Source: Aurifilum marmelostoma (taxonomy: Eukaryota; Ascomycota; Sordariomycetes; Diaporthales; Cryphonectriaceae). Taken from it: 64,000 nt of DNA. A program made the translations under genes and the position numbers. The notes under the pieces were generated by a model. The model had not been told where the DNA came from. It saw nothing but the letters and a program-made list of their open reading frames with translations, and did not search any database. Shown here in pieces: positions 54,066-64,000 of the stretch (the stretch's first letter is position 1; each line of letters begins with the position of its first letter). The stretch spans positions 496,001 through 560,000 of the forward strand of contig JAMXSV010000007.1 in the NCBI GenBank assembly GCA_027559495.1, written 5' to 3'.

Positions 54066-55507
54066 TTACCAAACCGTATGGTATACCACCCAGGTCCCTC
54101 CCATGGTATAACAAGTCGACTTCCCATCCCTCGAGAAGCTCCTCGTGACGACACAGAGGCCCTCTGTCTCGATCCCGTCATACCCCTCTCCATGCTCCCA
54201 CGTCATGCCCACAAAATAGCCCGGGGTGAACATGAGCCCCATCCTCACGAGGTCGGCGCGGATCATCAGAATCGTACCGCCCACGGCGTCCAGCCGGACC
54301 ACGTCGTCGTCCGTCGTCCCGTCGATGGCTGCATCGGCCATCTTGACCCCCCTCGGCCGGGCTCGGCTCCCAGCTCGCCTTGTCCTCCCACAGCCTCTGC
54401 TGCTGTGCCTCGCTGGGGACATTGCGCCCACCCGTCCAGGCGTTGAGGTCGTAGGTGCCCGTCGCCGACGACTTGTGGGCAATAATCTCGTAGCGGCCAC
54501 CCTGCCGGCCCCTCATCTCCTCCTTCAGGCTCTTCTCCTCTTCGCTGTCGTCTGGGCCGGGACCGTCTGGGATGCTGAACTCGGGGTGCTCTGCCAGCCA
54601 TGCGTTGGCCAGCTCCTGCTCGCCTATGGTGCAGCGCGCGGTGAGGACACCAACGTCGCGGTCCGGTGCGAGCGTGGTCTTGTGCATCATGGTCTCGACC
54701 ATGTCCGCGGAGGAGAACTTGTATACGTCGGCGTCGAGCCACAGCAGGTGGGTCTCGAGGTGCAGGGCGACGTTCTGCAGGTAGTTGCGCAGCTTGGCAA
54801 GGTGAGCCCTGCGTTCGTGCTGGGGGATGTCGTGGCGATTACCTCGTGATGTGTCTTCTGTTTTCGAGGCATCAGGGTCGGCCTGGCGAGTATTTGCCAT
54901 GTGGAGCACCACGGTCACCCTGGTAAACCTGTAGTCAAAGTACTCTGAATCTGGATCGTCACCACGAGCCTCTGTAGACGCTCGATCCCCGCCGTCGTCA
55001 TTTTCAGGCGGGGTCAGGAGCTTGATATATCTCTCGTACTCTTCCTCGGATGATGTTAAGAGTGCAACCGACACCTGATCCTCATCCAGAGTGGTCGCCG
55101 TGATGAACTCGAGATGGGTGCGCATGGAGCGTGGCTTCTCGGTTGGGTTTCGTCCAAACGAGTTGCCGTCGCGGGTGATGCTGAGGAACAGCACCGCTTG
55201 TTCTGGGGGCGAGGTGTTGACCTGGCGGACCAGGGTGTAGTGTCTGATCTTGCCATCCAGGCTGCTCCAGGACTCAGTGCGGTATGGTCTTGGTGTCTCT
55301 GTCGGACAAGCAACTGTAGGTGCAATCTCGTGCACAGGAGCCTCCTGCTGCGTGGTGGTCTCGTTCCCCCCTGTCACAAGAGTTCAGCAATACTTGTTCC
55401 GGCTGATTCCAGTAATAGAGCTTGCAGAAGAGGGCATTAATACTGAGAAGCAACCAAACGCCGAGAAGAAGAGCTCGCATACTGCGAGGTTTCGCCATCG
55501 AAGACAT
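54066..55507 (-). CDS. GT62 glycosyltransferase, Anp1/Mnn9/Van1 family (two apparent single-base frameshifts)
   Basis: Type II membrane mannosyltransferase-like protein of the Golgi, in the family that builds the mannan backbone on N-glycans. It starts MSSMAKPRSMRA, then one hydrophobic anchor LLLGVWLLLSINALF. The lumenal domain carries QAVLFLSITRDG, the glycosyltransferase metal site LLWLDADVYKFS, TGTYDLNAWTGGRNVPS, then VRLDAVGGTILMIRADLVR and GYDGIETEGLC, all family hallmarks. The anchor, the central part and the last 110 residues lie in three different frames. Each join falls at a run of six C on the + strand (55366-55371 and 54347-54352). Discounting one base in each run gives a single frame of about 479 residues. 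An intron at the first join would be only 23 nt, too short. Both breaks look like homopolymer sequencing errors. A GTAAGA just after the stop leaves open a further 3' exon. Confidence 0.8.
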
Positions 55508-56539
55508 CCTGCGCAGTCTCTCTCTTTCTCTCTTGCACACGGACACCCTTGCTCACGAAAAATGAGACTTGATAGAGAGGAACCGGACCAGAGAGGACGA
55601 GGACACCGAGGGAAATAGAACGACCATGACTGGGTAAGGGAGGACTTTTGTGCTCAGCAGATATGGTACTTTGGCTCTTGGGAATCTCGCCTGCTGCTAA
55701 AAGCTCCTCCCCCTCCTCCACTAGGGGGGGGGGGGCATTGCGCGGTGCTCAAGCCCCATTGCCATACCATCCAGTAGCACGCTGAGGCTAAAACTGTCTA
55801 AGAGGAAGTTCCCCGTTATCAGCAGCGTTCGGCGGCTTTAGCCCCATCACCGGGCTCGTTCAGCGGGCGCGGTGGTGTGCGCATGTGACGGAAGCGGTCG
55901 ACGACGGAAGCGGCTCGTGGCGGGAGGGCCTCCGCGACAGGTTCCTCCTAGGGTTGGCAGCTTGCGAAAACATTTCTGGACGTGGACTGAGTGTTTGATA
56001 TTAGAAATGTGGACTTATGATTCGAACGACTTGCAGATAATTCAGTATCGAGCAGTGTGCTGTAAGGTATACGGGAGTGAGGAGCGAGGCTGAAGCTGAA
56101 GCTTCAAGCTTTAAGCTATCGAGGCAAGTAGTTCACTGGTATAAAACCCTAACCCGAACCCTGGTCCAACCAGTCGCTGAGGGGTACCCAAACAAGAGAG
56201 CGAGCATTTCTACGTGCTGCTCATTGGGTTGATGCCCTTATCTTCTGAGTGAATCGCTTTACCATGTAAGAACCGTTCACTTTTCATGGACGTTACATCG
56301 AGTGCCGCTCTGGCGGATTATCTTAACGGCTTAATGCCTATCATTCTCGAGAGGGGCACTCGGATCTTTGCGCCGAACAGCAGCATAGACACGGTTATAT
56401 CCGCCTTATTCCTCCGCATAGAACATTCCATGGGATATCAGTTATTTCAAAAGAAGTCTTTGATTTCAGACTGGCTGCCCATCATTGAGTGAAGATCGCA
56501 CGAAGACACGGAGATTCACGCCCAAAAAAAGACAACAAT
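55508..56539. other. Intergenic region between the GT62 gene and the amidohydrolase
   Basis: About 1 kb between divergent genes, so it carries both promoters. It contains a G/C run near 55726-55735, an AAGCTT-rich palindromic patch at 56091-56118 and a short CCCTAACCCGAACCCT stretch near 56147. A 68-codon frame at 56286-56492 has no recognisable features. No gene is supported. Confidence 0.45.
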
Positions 56540-57953
56540 ATGGCATGTGCTCGGGCGGAACCCTATACGGTACATACATCGGTGCTCTTTGATCCGAGGA
56601 CAAAGCAAGTGAGGCACAACGTTTCTATCACTGTCGACACGGCCACCGGGCTCGTCGCACGGGTCTTTGAGCGCAATGAGGAGCAGGAACGCCAGCTCGA
56701 CGAGGGCAAGGTGCTGCTCGAGCAAGGAGATATAGACCTGCGGGGGAAATATGTGCTCCCTGGATTCGTAGACGCACACACGCACGTGTTCCTGCATTCA
56801 TACGAGTACGTTGGAGAATAATCAAATTCACGCCTGGGAATATTTTTTTGCTTCTTGTTCTTTCATCACGTTTTTGTTATTAATAACGAGAAAAATCATA
56901 ATCAGTGAAGCTCCTGCCGCCCAGCAAAAGCGGGACGAGAGCATGACAGAGCGCATCGTCCGCTCCGTCAACCACTGCCGCACGGCGCTCATGGCAGGCT
57001 ACACGACATACCGTGACCTGGGCTCCGAAGGCATGAAGGAGAGCGACGCCAACCTACGCGACGCCATTGCGCGCGGCCTGACCCCCGGCCCGCGGCTCTT
57101 TGTGGCGACCCGCGTCATCGCCAGCACTGGGTCCTACGAGTGCCGCACCGAGAACAGCAACGGGGACCACTGCGTGCCGGCACAGGCTGACGCCGCCGAC
57201 GGCGTGGAGCAGTGCCGCTCGGCCGTGCGTCGACGCATCGCTGCCGGAGCGGATGTCATCAAGTTCTTTGCGGACTATCGGCGCAGGATCATGCGGTCCC
57301 CACCGGCGCAGCAGCATCCGTACATCCCGAGCGTGCTGCACCCGCCCAAGGAGCCGAACCCGGACTACATGGTGTTCAGCCAGGCCGAGATGGATGTCAT
57401 TGTGGCCGAGGCGAGGCTTGCTGGATGCCCCGTGTCGGCGCATGCCTGTGGGCTGGAGGGGGCCACGGGTGCGATCGAGGCCGGCGTGACGAGTATCGAG
57501 CATGCCTACTTCACCTCGGACCAGATGCTGCGCAGGATGGTGGAGAAGGGTGTGATCCTGGTGCCGACTCTGGCTATTGCCGAGAAGCTGCATGCGCACC
57601 GCTTTGGGGAGATCCTGAGGGGCGTCAAGCGGGCTCATGAGCTCGGGGTGAGGATTGCCTGTGGAGGCGACACGGGCACGTATCCACATGGCGACAATGC
57701 GAGGGAGCTGGAGCTGATGGTCGATGCTGGCATACCGGTCTTGGATGTCCTGGAGAGCTGTACAGTGGGCGGCTGGGAGGCGTGTGGAGGGGATCGATGT
57801 GGTGTGCGCTTTGGGTGGTTTGAGGAGGGAGTACGGGCCGATATCATTGCCTTGGATGGAGATCCTGAGGCAGACATTGGCGCTTTGAGGAAGGTGAACT
57901 TTGTCATGAAAGATGCCAAGGTGTGGAAGCAGAATGACAAGCCAGCATTTTAG
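56540..57953 (+). CDS. Metal-dependent amidohydrolase (imidazolonepropionase / prolidase / ochratoxinase-like)
   Basis: Probable zinc hydrolase cleaving an amide or peptide-like bond in a small molecule; the substrate is unknown. Two exons, 56540-56805 and 56906-57953, give 437 residues. Family features appear in order: a beta-sandwich N-terminus (SVLFDPRTKQVRHNVSITVD), GKYVLPGFVDAHTHVFLHSY with the HxH metal pair, TALMAGYTTYRDLGSEG, GLTPGPRLFVATRVIASTGS, the bridging Lys in GADVIKFF, the ligand His in PVSAHACGLEG and in SIEHAYF, and the catalytic Asp in ACGGDTGTYPHG. The end, VRADIIALDGDPEADI, is typical of the superfamily. No signal peptide is seen, so it is probably cytosolic, unlike secreted ochratoxinase. 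It converges on the P450 with 87 bp between stops. Confidence 0.88.
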
Positions 57954-58040
57954 GAGGGTACCTGGAATATGGACCCTCGTCTCGACGCCCAATATTATCT
58001 GCAAATATCTACGGGAAGTATACACAGATTGAATTGCCCT

Positions 58041-60065
58041 TCAACTCAGGAACTCCTCATGCTCTTGGCCTGGCATATATCCAGCCAGACCCTCCTGCGA
58101 TCTTCTCAAGCAACTCCTCAACCTCTCCATATCCCTGGGCACAAAACTCACCTTGAAATCCGCGGGAATGGCATTGGCCTCGGCCGCGTTGCGCTTGTAG
58201 CCAGTATAATGTGTGTTGGGAGGCATGTCGCGACCCGCCGTCATGTGAAACGAGACTATAAGCCGCAGGAACGCAGCGTAGAGAACCCTGTTGCTGAAGT
58301 TGACCGCCGTGCACATGCGGGCGCCACCACCGTAGGCGAAGTGATACGGTGGTGGTGGAATGGTCTGAGCAGTTTTCCCTTCGGTCCTTGACTCGAGCCA
58401 GCGCTCAGGACGGAATTGGTCGGCGTCTGGGCCGTAGACGGATTTGTCTTCAAGGCCCCATTTGATGCCAAGTCAATGATCGTTTATGTAAAGAGGTTGA
58501 AAAAACAATGTGGATGTATCACTGGTAAAGAGACAGAGAGACGGGGAAGAGAGAAAACGTACCCCGATTGACAGCCTGCGCATTCAGGTAGACAAGGACT
58601 CCTTTAGGCACGAGGGCGCCTCCACATTCAAACTCCTTGTATGTCTGCCTGGGCGGGAGAAGCTTGAGGGGAGGATAGAACCGCAGCGCCTCCCTGACCA
58701 GGCCGACAACATAGAGGCTCTTTTCCTCCCCAAGGCACAGCTCAAATGCCTCCTCTGGGGTCTCGTAAACCCTCATGATGTCTTGGTAGGCAGCTTCCTG
58801 CATGGCCTGTCCCTGGGCCGAGGACAGCATGCCGATAGTGATGATGATGGTGGAGTAGATGGTTTCGAATCCGCCGGACATGAGACCCCCAAGTATGGTT
58901 TTGACGTCGACTTGTATAAGGCGGATATACTATTAATATCGGTGTTTGGGAAGATACGAATTTGAGTCGGAGCGAGTGGGTAATGAACACACCTTTGGTG
59001 AGGCCCTCCTGGTTGTCCTCCAACAGCATGCTTGCCACACTCTTTCTGGATCCGACACTCTCTTCTGGTTCCCCTAGGCGAGTGTTTTCACGAACTTTGT
59101 TGAGCGCTGCAGCCAGCCACGTGTCCCGCCGGGCCCTCACCTCCTTGGCCGTAGCGGTCCGGCGGCTGCTGCTGCTGTCGGGCATATATCGCAAGTGAGG
59201 AATAAAGTCCTGAGCATTAGAGTTTGTTGATCGAAAACTGATATGGATAGTCTATCTTAGCGCCGTTGAAGATGACCATGGATTCATAGGTGGTTTGTCT
59301 CGTTGTTTACCTGGCAATGGTGCTAGCATCCTCGAGTATCCTCAGGAGCAGCGGATCCGCGACGGACGAGAACCGTGTGCCGTAGCAAAACGTCATCATG
59401 GTGTTGAGAGCCAGCCGCTGCTGGTACACGTGTGGCTTGATCTCGGCTGCGCCCTGCTTTCCGTCGTGGAACAGGCAGGCTATCATGGCTCCGGTTTCCA
59501 TGTCCAGCAGGTTGCGCAGCTTTTGGATCGAGGGTCCCGTTGTGAATGAACCCACGATCCGCCTCTGTTTCTTCGTCCTTTCATCCCAAGGACTGGTTCC
59601 GATTGTTGCCGCTATTTACTCGCACAGTTAGAAATCATCTTTATGTGAATTACTACCCACCTCATCTTCCATTTTTAATATAGTCGCAGGACTAATATGG
59701 TCAGTCTTACTTGAAGTTGCAGACACCACACCGTGGAAGGTATACAGCCATGGACGGTCCAGAGTCGAGGACTGGTTCTTGATGATCCACTCCCGAGCTG
59801 CTTCGAAGCCGTTGATCACGACAGCTCTCCGATATCCCATGCGGATCTGGAAGACGGGCCATCCGTACTGCTGGGCCCACGCCTCGGCTGTGGTTGCGTG
59901 GTCCTTTCCCAGCTTGTACAGGTGGCCGGCGATGAGCGAGCCGTTGGGGACTTCCGGGATGCCTTTGATTTTGCGAATGTCGACGTAGAAGAGCTGGAGG
60001 AACAGCCAGATCAGCAAGACCGGTATGCATGTTACTGCTGTTAGTATCATGAATGAAGACATCAT
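58041..60065 (-). CDS. Cytochrome P450, CYP504 (phenylacetate hydroxylase)-like
   Basis: ER-anchored monooxygenase. Five exons in transcription order: 60065-59711, 59611-59311, 59237-58993, 58910-58563, 58447-58041; 1656 nt, 551 residues. The N-terminal anchor is followed by KIKGIPEVPNGSLIAGHLYK, DHATTAEAWAQQYG and FEAAREWIIKNQSSTLDRP, which resemble fungal phenylacetate 2-hydroxylases, and then GTSPWDERTKKQRR. The I-helix region is GLMSGGFETIYSTIIIT, the K-helix EALRFYPPLKLLP, the PERW motif FRPERW and the heme loop FAYGGGARMCTA. The heme Cys is present, but the Gly two residues after it, usual in CxG, is Ala. The acceptor of the last exon (CTTGAAG) is the least certain. The gene diverges from the SDR gene and converges on the amidohydrolase, which suggests a shared pathway on an aromatic or amide substrate. 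Confidence 0.9.
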
Positions 60066-60528
60066 TGTGAACAAAGAGGTTGTTCTTTAAAACCCTCTCT
60101 GTTGTTTAGGATCGCGTGTCGGGAAGAAAAAGACACAAGGGTATAATTACGACCTGTTTCAAGATACGATCGCATCAACCATACTTCTTGCATACTGTCA
60201 TGTTCAAATAACCACCAGAGGTACAGGTCATATTTCGAAATTGGCGTGCCGGGCCGGCGGAGTACGGCACTTATCACGCAGGAATGTTCGGACAACAGCG
60301 ATGGCAGCACTCAGCGCCTAATCTTGGCCCATATTTCCAGCGCATGACATCGCCCTGCATCGTTGCGGATTTCTTGTTGGACTTGATGCGACAGAGAACT
60401 CCACTTGTATATTCTGGTCAACGTAAAGAGCATATCATATCCCATATTATTGATTATACTACTGGTTTGTAAACATCACACTTCTTGGCCCTGCATCTAA
60501 TTCCGATCTCCCTATAAGACTTCACATT
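60066..60528. promoter_or_regulatory. Divergent promoter region, P450 / SDR
   Basis: 463 bp between the two start codons, richer in A/T than the genes. It must hold both promoters and would allow co-regulation. I recognise no definite factor site. Confidence 0.5.
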
Positions 60529-61605
60529 ATGGCCGGCGCAGACAGCTTGTCTATTAATAACCTTTTTCACTGTCGCTGACCGCTGGGTTGCTATCACTGG
60601 CGCAGGTAAGAAACCAGACTTGATACTGCCGCAGAGCATTAAGAGGGGGGGGGAGGGAATACTTACTGACATGAATTACTAGCATCTGGCATTGGCCGCA
60701 TGCTCGCCCGGGGTTGCGCAGTCAATGGAGCCAACACGATTCTTATTGACCTCAACCAAGAGGCCCTGGTAGAAGCCAAGGACGAATTGCAAGGACTTTT
60801 CTCAGCTTCTTCTTCTTCTTCCTCCAGCTCAGCAGCAACACCAGCAAGTCCAACCAAACCAGAGTCCATAACCATCCAAGGCGATCTGTCCAGTGAGGCC
60901 GGAGTCCAGGCAATCGTAGCTCAGATCAAATCGCTGGGCCTCACTTCTCTCGACAGCCTGATCCACTGTGCCGGAGTCCGCTACATGAACGAGGTGCAGT
61001 ATGTGCCCGGGCAGGACCTGACCCAGCTCGAAGCCGCGACACTCTCGGCCCCGTACCAAGGCTGGGAGAAGACGTTCCGTGTCAACGTCCTGGCGCCATA
61101 TTATTTGACAGCCGGCCTGATCAGTCTCCTGGGCGCGGCTGCTGCAAAGGGCGACGGCCGTGGTTGCGTGATCCTGTTCAGCAGCCCGGCCAGCGTGCAC
61201 AACCACCAGTTTGTTCCCAGCTACCAGACATCCAAGGCCGCTGTGGATCATCTGGTCAGGATTATGGCGGCCGAGTTCAAGGAGTTCTATAGTGAGTCTC
61301 ATACTTCCAAACGAAAGTCAGTCTAATCGTAATGAGCCTTGTTTCTAATGGGAAACTGGCACACAGTTCGCGTCAATGCCATGTCCCCCGGAATAGTCCC
61401 GTCTGGGATGACACCCAATGACGGCACGTCCAATCTGCGCCTGGCGGGAGAAACCCCGGCTGGTCGAGCAGGAAATGAAGAAGATATGGTCGGGACCGCT
61501 CTGTGGCTGATGAGCAAGGCTGGTGCTTATATGGATGGCAAGATAGTTCGCAACGAGGGCGGGCGTCTACTGATTCTGAAAGGAGTCACTTCCAACTCTG
61601 ATTAA
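60529..61605 (+). CDS. Short-chain dehydrogenase/reductase (SDR), one apparent single-base frameshift in exon 1
   Basis: NAD(P)-dependent oxidoreductase with a Rossmann fold. Exons 60529-60605, 60683-61291 and 61367-61605. The cofactor motif is TGAASGIG, spanning the first intron. Next come ILIDLNQEAL, the HCAGVR segment in place of NNAG, FRVNVLAPYYLT, catalytic Ser in ILFSSPAS and Tyr/Lys in SYQTSKAAV, then IRVNAMSPGIVPSGM. A Ser-rich insert (S8) lies near residue 60. From the ATG (MAGADSLSINNLF) the frame runs into a stop before the cofactor motif. Discounting one T in the T5 run at 60563-60567 joins it cleanly to TVADRWVAITGA, giving 307 residues. No other in-frame ATG precedes the motif. 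I take this as a sequencing indel, although a real loss of function cannot be excluded from this copy alone. Confidence 0.85.
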
Positions 61606-61713
61606 GAAGTATTGGTCAAGATACCTATCCAGATTTATATACAAACCAAAATATCAATGAATCCCCCATCACTTGTCATTACCAAATGTCCGAGCCAGTC
61701 AAGTCCCCTTCCC

Positions 61714-64000
61714 TCAAAATACGTATCTGAAATGCGGATTCTTCAGATCCGTCACGTCCTGCAGACCCATCTCCTCGCCCTGTTCCACCTGCTCCTCCTT
61801 GGACAAGCCACTCTCAGCCGCCAGGCGATCCTTGCGCCTGTTCTCGCGCAGGTACCACAGGCCCCAGAGCACAATGACGACGACCTGAAGCCCGAGGCAG
61901 ATGGAGCAGGCGATGGTGCCCTCAGTGTAGCGGGGCGCGTCCGCGGTCCGGAACACCTGCGAGCCCACCATGTTGCCGACACAGTACGCAATAAGCGTCA
62001 GCGAGGAGGCAACGGTACGTTTGGTTCTGCCGGCGACGTTGGATGTGACTTTGAGTGCCCATGTGCGTCAGTCGATTATGGCACAGATAAAAAACAAGTA
62101 GCAGAAATGGAGTCAAAGAAGGGATGTCGGAGGAAAGAAGTTAATTAGCAGAATGATAAAGAGACTTACTCATACTCCAGCCCAGGAACAGCGACAGGGA
62201 AAACACAACGGTAATGTTGAACATGACCCATTTAAGCCACTTGTATTCGGATATATTGGGCAGCAGAGACATGACCAGCAAGCCAACAAAGGGCAGAATG
62301 CAGGCAATGATCATGACGAGCATCCGCTGGTTCTGAAATTTCCTCAGGTAGGCGGCAGTCAGGAGGAAAACCACGACATAAAGGGCTACGAGGGATGACA
62401 ATTGATCAGCATTCTTGGTATTCAAACCCAAGGTAGAAGGGGTGAGAAACAAGGGAGACCTTACCGTTTCGTGGGAGACCGTAGAGCATAGACTGCCATG
62501 TGTCAAAACCAAAGGTCACGTACAGGAGAGAGCTGAACGTGGTAAATGCTCTGGCGGTACGGAAATTTTGAAAATTATTAGCTTACAAAGCCCTTGGCCA
62601 TAATGTATGTTTTTTTTTTCCTTTGTGAGAAGGAGAAGACTGACCCGTTCGGAACGCAAGCCAGGAACGTGTTTGCGAATTGAAAGTAGATCTGAGGATC
62701 CTTGAAGCACTCCCAGAACTGTTCCCAGTTCCATTTGGCACCGCTGGCTTCTTGTCCTCCCTGGTTTTCGATGATGCGCGTAGCACTACAGACAACTGTC
62801 AGTCAAAGCAAGCCAAAAGAGGATAAAACAAAGAAAGAAAGAAGTAGAAAAGATACTGACGCCATCTTCTTTTCCTCCTGGCTCAACCATCTAACCTCAC
62901 TGGGCGAGCCCAAGACGAAGAAGCACACCAGGGTGCCCGCCATGGTCAGACCACCGAGGAAGAGCGAGATGCAGCGCCAAGCAGCCAGCCCGCCCTGCTG
63001 GGTAACATGCCGGGCGATGCCATACAGCATCAGGTTGCAGACCACACTGAACAGACCCTGTGAAGACTGCCATATCAGCGAGCGGCTGGCGTGTTCCTTC
63101 TTCCTGTACCAGGCGCTCGTCATGAGGAGGAAGCCAGGGGTAATATTGCACTCGAAGAAGCCTTGGAGGGCGCGTAGAGCCATGGCTTGGGACCAGGTAT
63201 TGCAGGCGCTTATGCAGAGGAGGCAGACGGCTGTATGAGGGGAAGGCAGTGTCAGGTTTGCGAGAGTTTCAACAAAAAAGGATGCATATTATGTTTGGAA
63301 GGGGGAGCAAAAGAGTACAATCACATACACCACCCAATCATGTAGAGTGTAAGGATGCGGCCGGAATTGAATTTTTGCAACAGCCATGTGGACGGGAATT
63401 CACCGACGAGGTATGTGATGTAGAAGCTGCAAGAAGAGTGATCAGTTTCAAGGGTAATTTAACACCCCCCCCCCCCCCAATTCTTTGTACACCGCATGAA
63501 AGCAGGACTTTGTGTCTTACATTGTTGTCAACCACTGATATTCTTGACCTACCAGGGCCAGATCGTCTTCCATGCCGAACAGCTGCCAGGAAATGAATTA
63601 TCAGAATTGAATGATCGTTCAAAGGCGGAAGACAGATAGAAACATACCGCTTGAATGCTGATGGACGTCTTGTCGGTCTGCTGAATGCCGTACATGAAAG
63701 CCCTGGTTGGTTGTTCACGCCCAGGTCAGCATTGTTAATTGATTCGACATTGTGCGATGGATATTTCTATCCGTTGGAGCACTATCCACGTACATGAGCG
63801 GCATGAGATATCGATCAATCTTCCTTGTCAGCTTTTTATACTGCTCTTCCGTGTACTCTACAACTCGCTCAGCTCAATGTTAGCCTTCCGCCGGGAAATG
63901 CTACTTCGGAGAAGAAGAGAGGGGGTTTGGCCGGACCATTCGTATGGCCCAGTGCCACAGAAGACACAGGCTCGAGCCCGCATTCGCCCAGATCCTTCTG
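61714..64000 (-). CDS. MFS permease of the Dal5-like anion:cation symporter family (5' end outside the window)
   Basis: Plasma-membrane transporter related to allantoate/nicotinate-type permeases. Ten exons are visible in transcription order: from 64000 (partial) to 63937, 63857-63794, 63702-63648, 63582-63521, 63426-63329, 63230-62861, 62785-62645, 62550-62465, 62385-62170, 62048-61714. Together they give 496 residues with all phases consistent. Family marks include EYTEEQYKKLTRKIDRYLMP, MYGIQQTDKTSISIQA, YLVGEFPSTWLLQKF, ALRALQGFFECNITPGFLLM and LTLIAYCVGNMVGSQVFRT. About 12 membrane segments can be traced. The C-terminal cytosolic tail ends KNPHFRYVF. The first visible donor (GTCCGG) is weak, so the N-terminal join is less sure; only a short N-terminus should be missing. 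It converges on the SDR gene with 108 bp between stops, which fits substrate uptake for the neighbouring enzymes. Confidence 0.9.

Noticed and set aside
55360..55390. Very short intron as explanation for the first GT62 frame change
   Set aside because: The only GT-AG pair that fits would excise 23 nt, below any plausible fungal intron. An extra base in the C6 run is simpler and matches the other cases.
56143..56163. Telomere-like AACCCTAACCCGAACCCT stretch
   Set aside because: It has fewer than two exact CCCTAA units and ordinary genes lie on both sides. This is neither a telomere nor convincing internal telomeric DNA.

Overview
The window is nuclear DNA of a filamentous ascomycete, most probably a Sordariomycete. 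The evidence is short GT-AG introns with GTRNGT-like donors and CTNAC-like branch sites, and the gene set: a Con7-type C2H2 regulator, an intracellular GH13_5 amylase of the kind linked to alpha-1,3-glucan, a THI20-type fused thiamine enzyme, and Mpv17/PMP22 and GT62 proteins. I cannot place it to genus. It holds 14 protein-coding genes that I can support, two of them cut by the window edges. I see no rRNA, tRNA, CRISPR array or intact transposon.

Layout. 1-4.6 kb: the C-terminus of the TORC2 subunit Rictor/Avo3, then a nine-exon THI20-type gene (HMP-P kinase fused to TenA). 4.6-35.2 kb: a gene desert broken only by the CON7-type zinc-finger gene at 26.3-27.8 kb. About 21.7 kb upstream and 7.4 kb downstream of it are full of microsatellites, long homopolymers and pyrimidine tracts. 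35.2-53.8 kb: a dense housekeeping block with the U5 snRNP assembly factor AAR2, ribosomal protein uS9 (RPS16), ESCRT-II subunit SNF8/VPS22, the GH13_5 amylase, the DEAD-box helicase DBP2, an Mpv17/PMP22 membrane protein, and an unrecognised Cys-rich protein. 54-64 kb: an accessory-looking end with a GT62 (Anp1/Mnn9-like) glycosyltransferase, an amidohydrolase, a CYP504-like P450, an SDR and a Dal5-like MFS permease. P450 and SDR diverge from a 463-bp region. The other neighbours converge with gaps of about 100 bp, which suggests a small catabolic or detoxification cluster.

Sequence quality matters for anyone using the gene models. AAR2, the GT62 gene (twice) and the SDR gene are each broken by one extra base in a short homopolymer, and each reads cleanly when that base is discounted. 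The common pattern argues for sequencing error rather than decay.

The most unusual non-coding signals are three. A segment of about 1.35 kb (50.9-52.25 kb) is almost free of CpG. DBP2 has a 508-bp intron between helicase motifs V and VI, far longer than its neighbours and at a place where yeast DBP2 is known for an autoregulatory intron. The desert around CON7 is the third. I did not find a clearly undescribed system. The 56.5-64 kb cluster and the CpG-poor island are the best candidates for follow-up.
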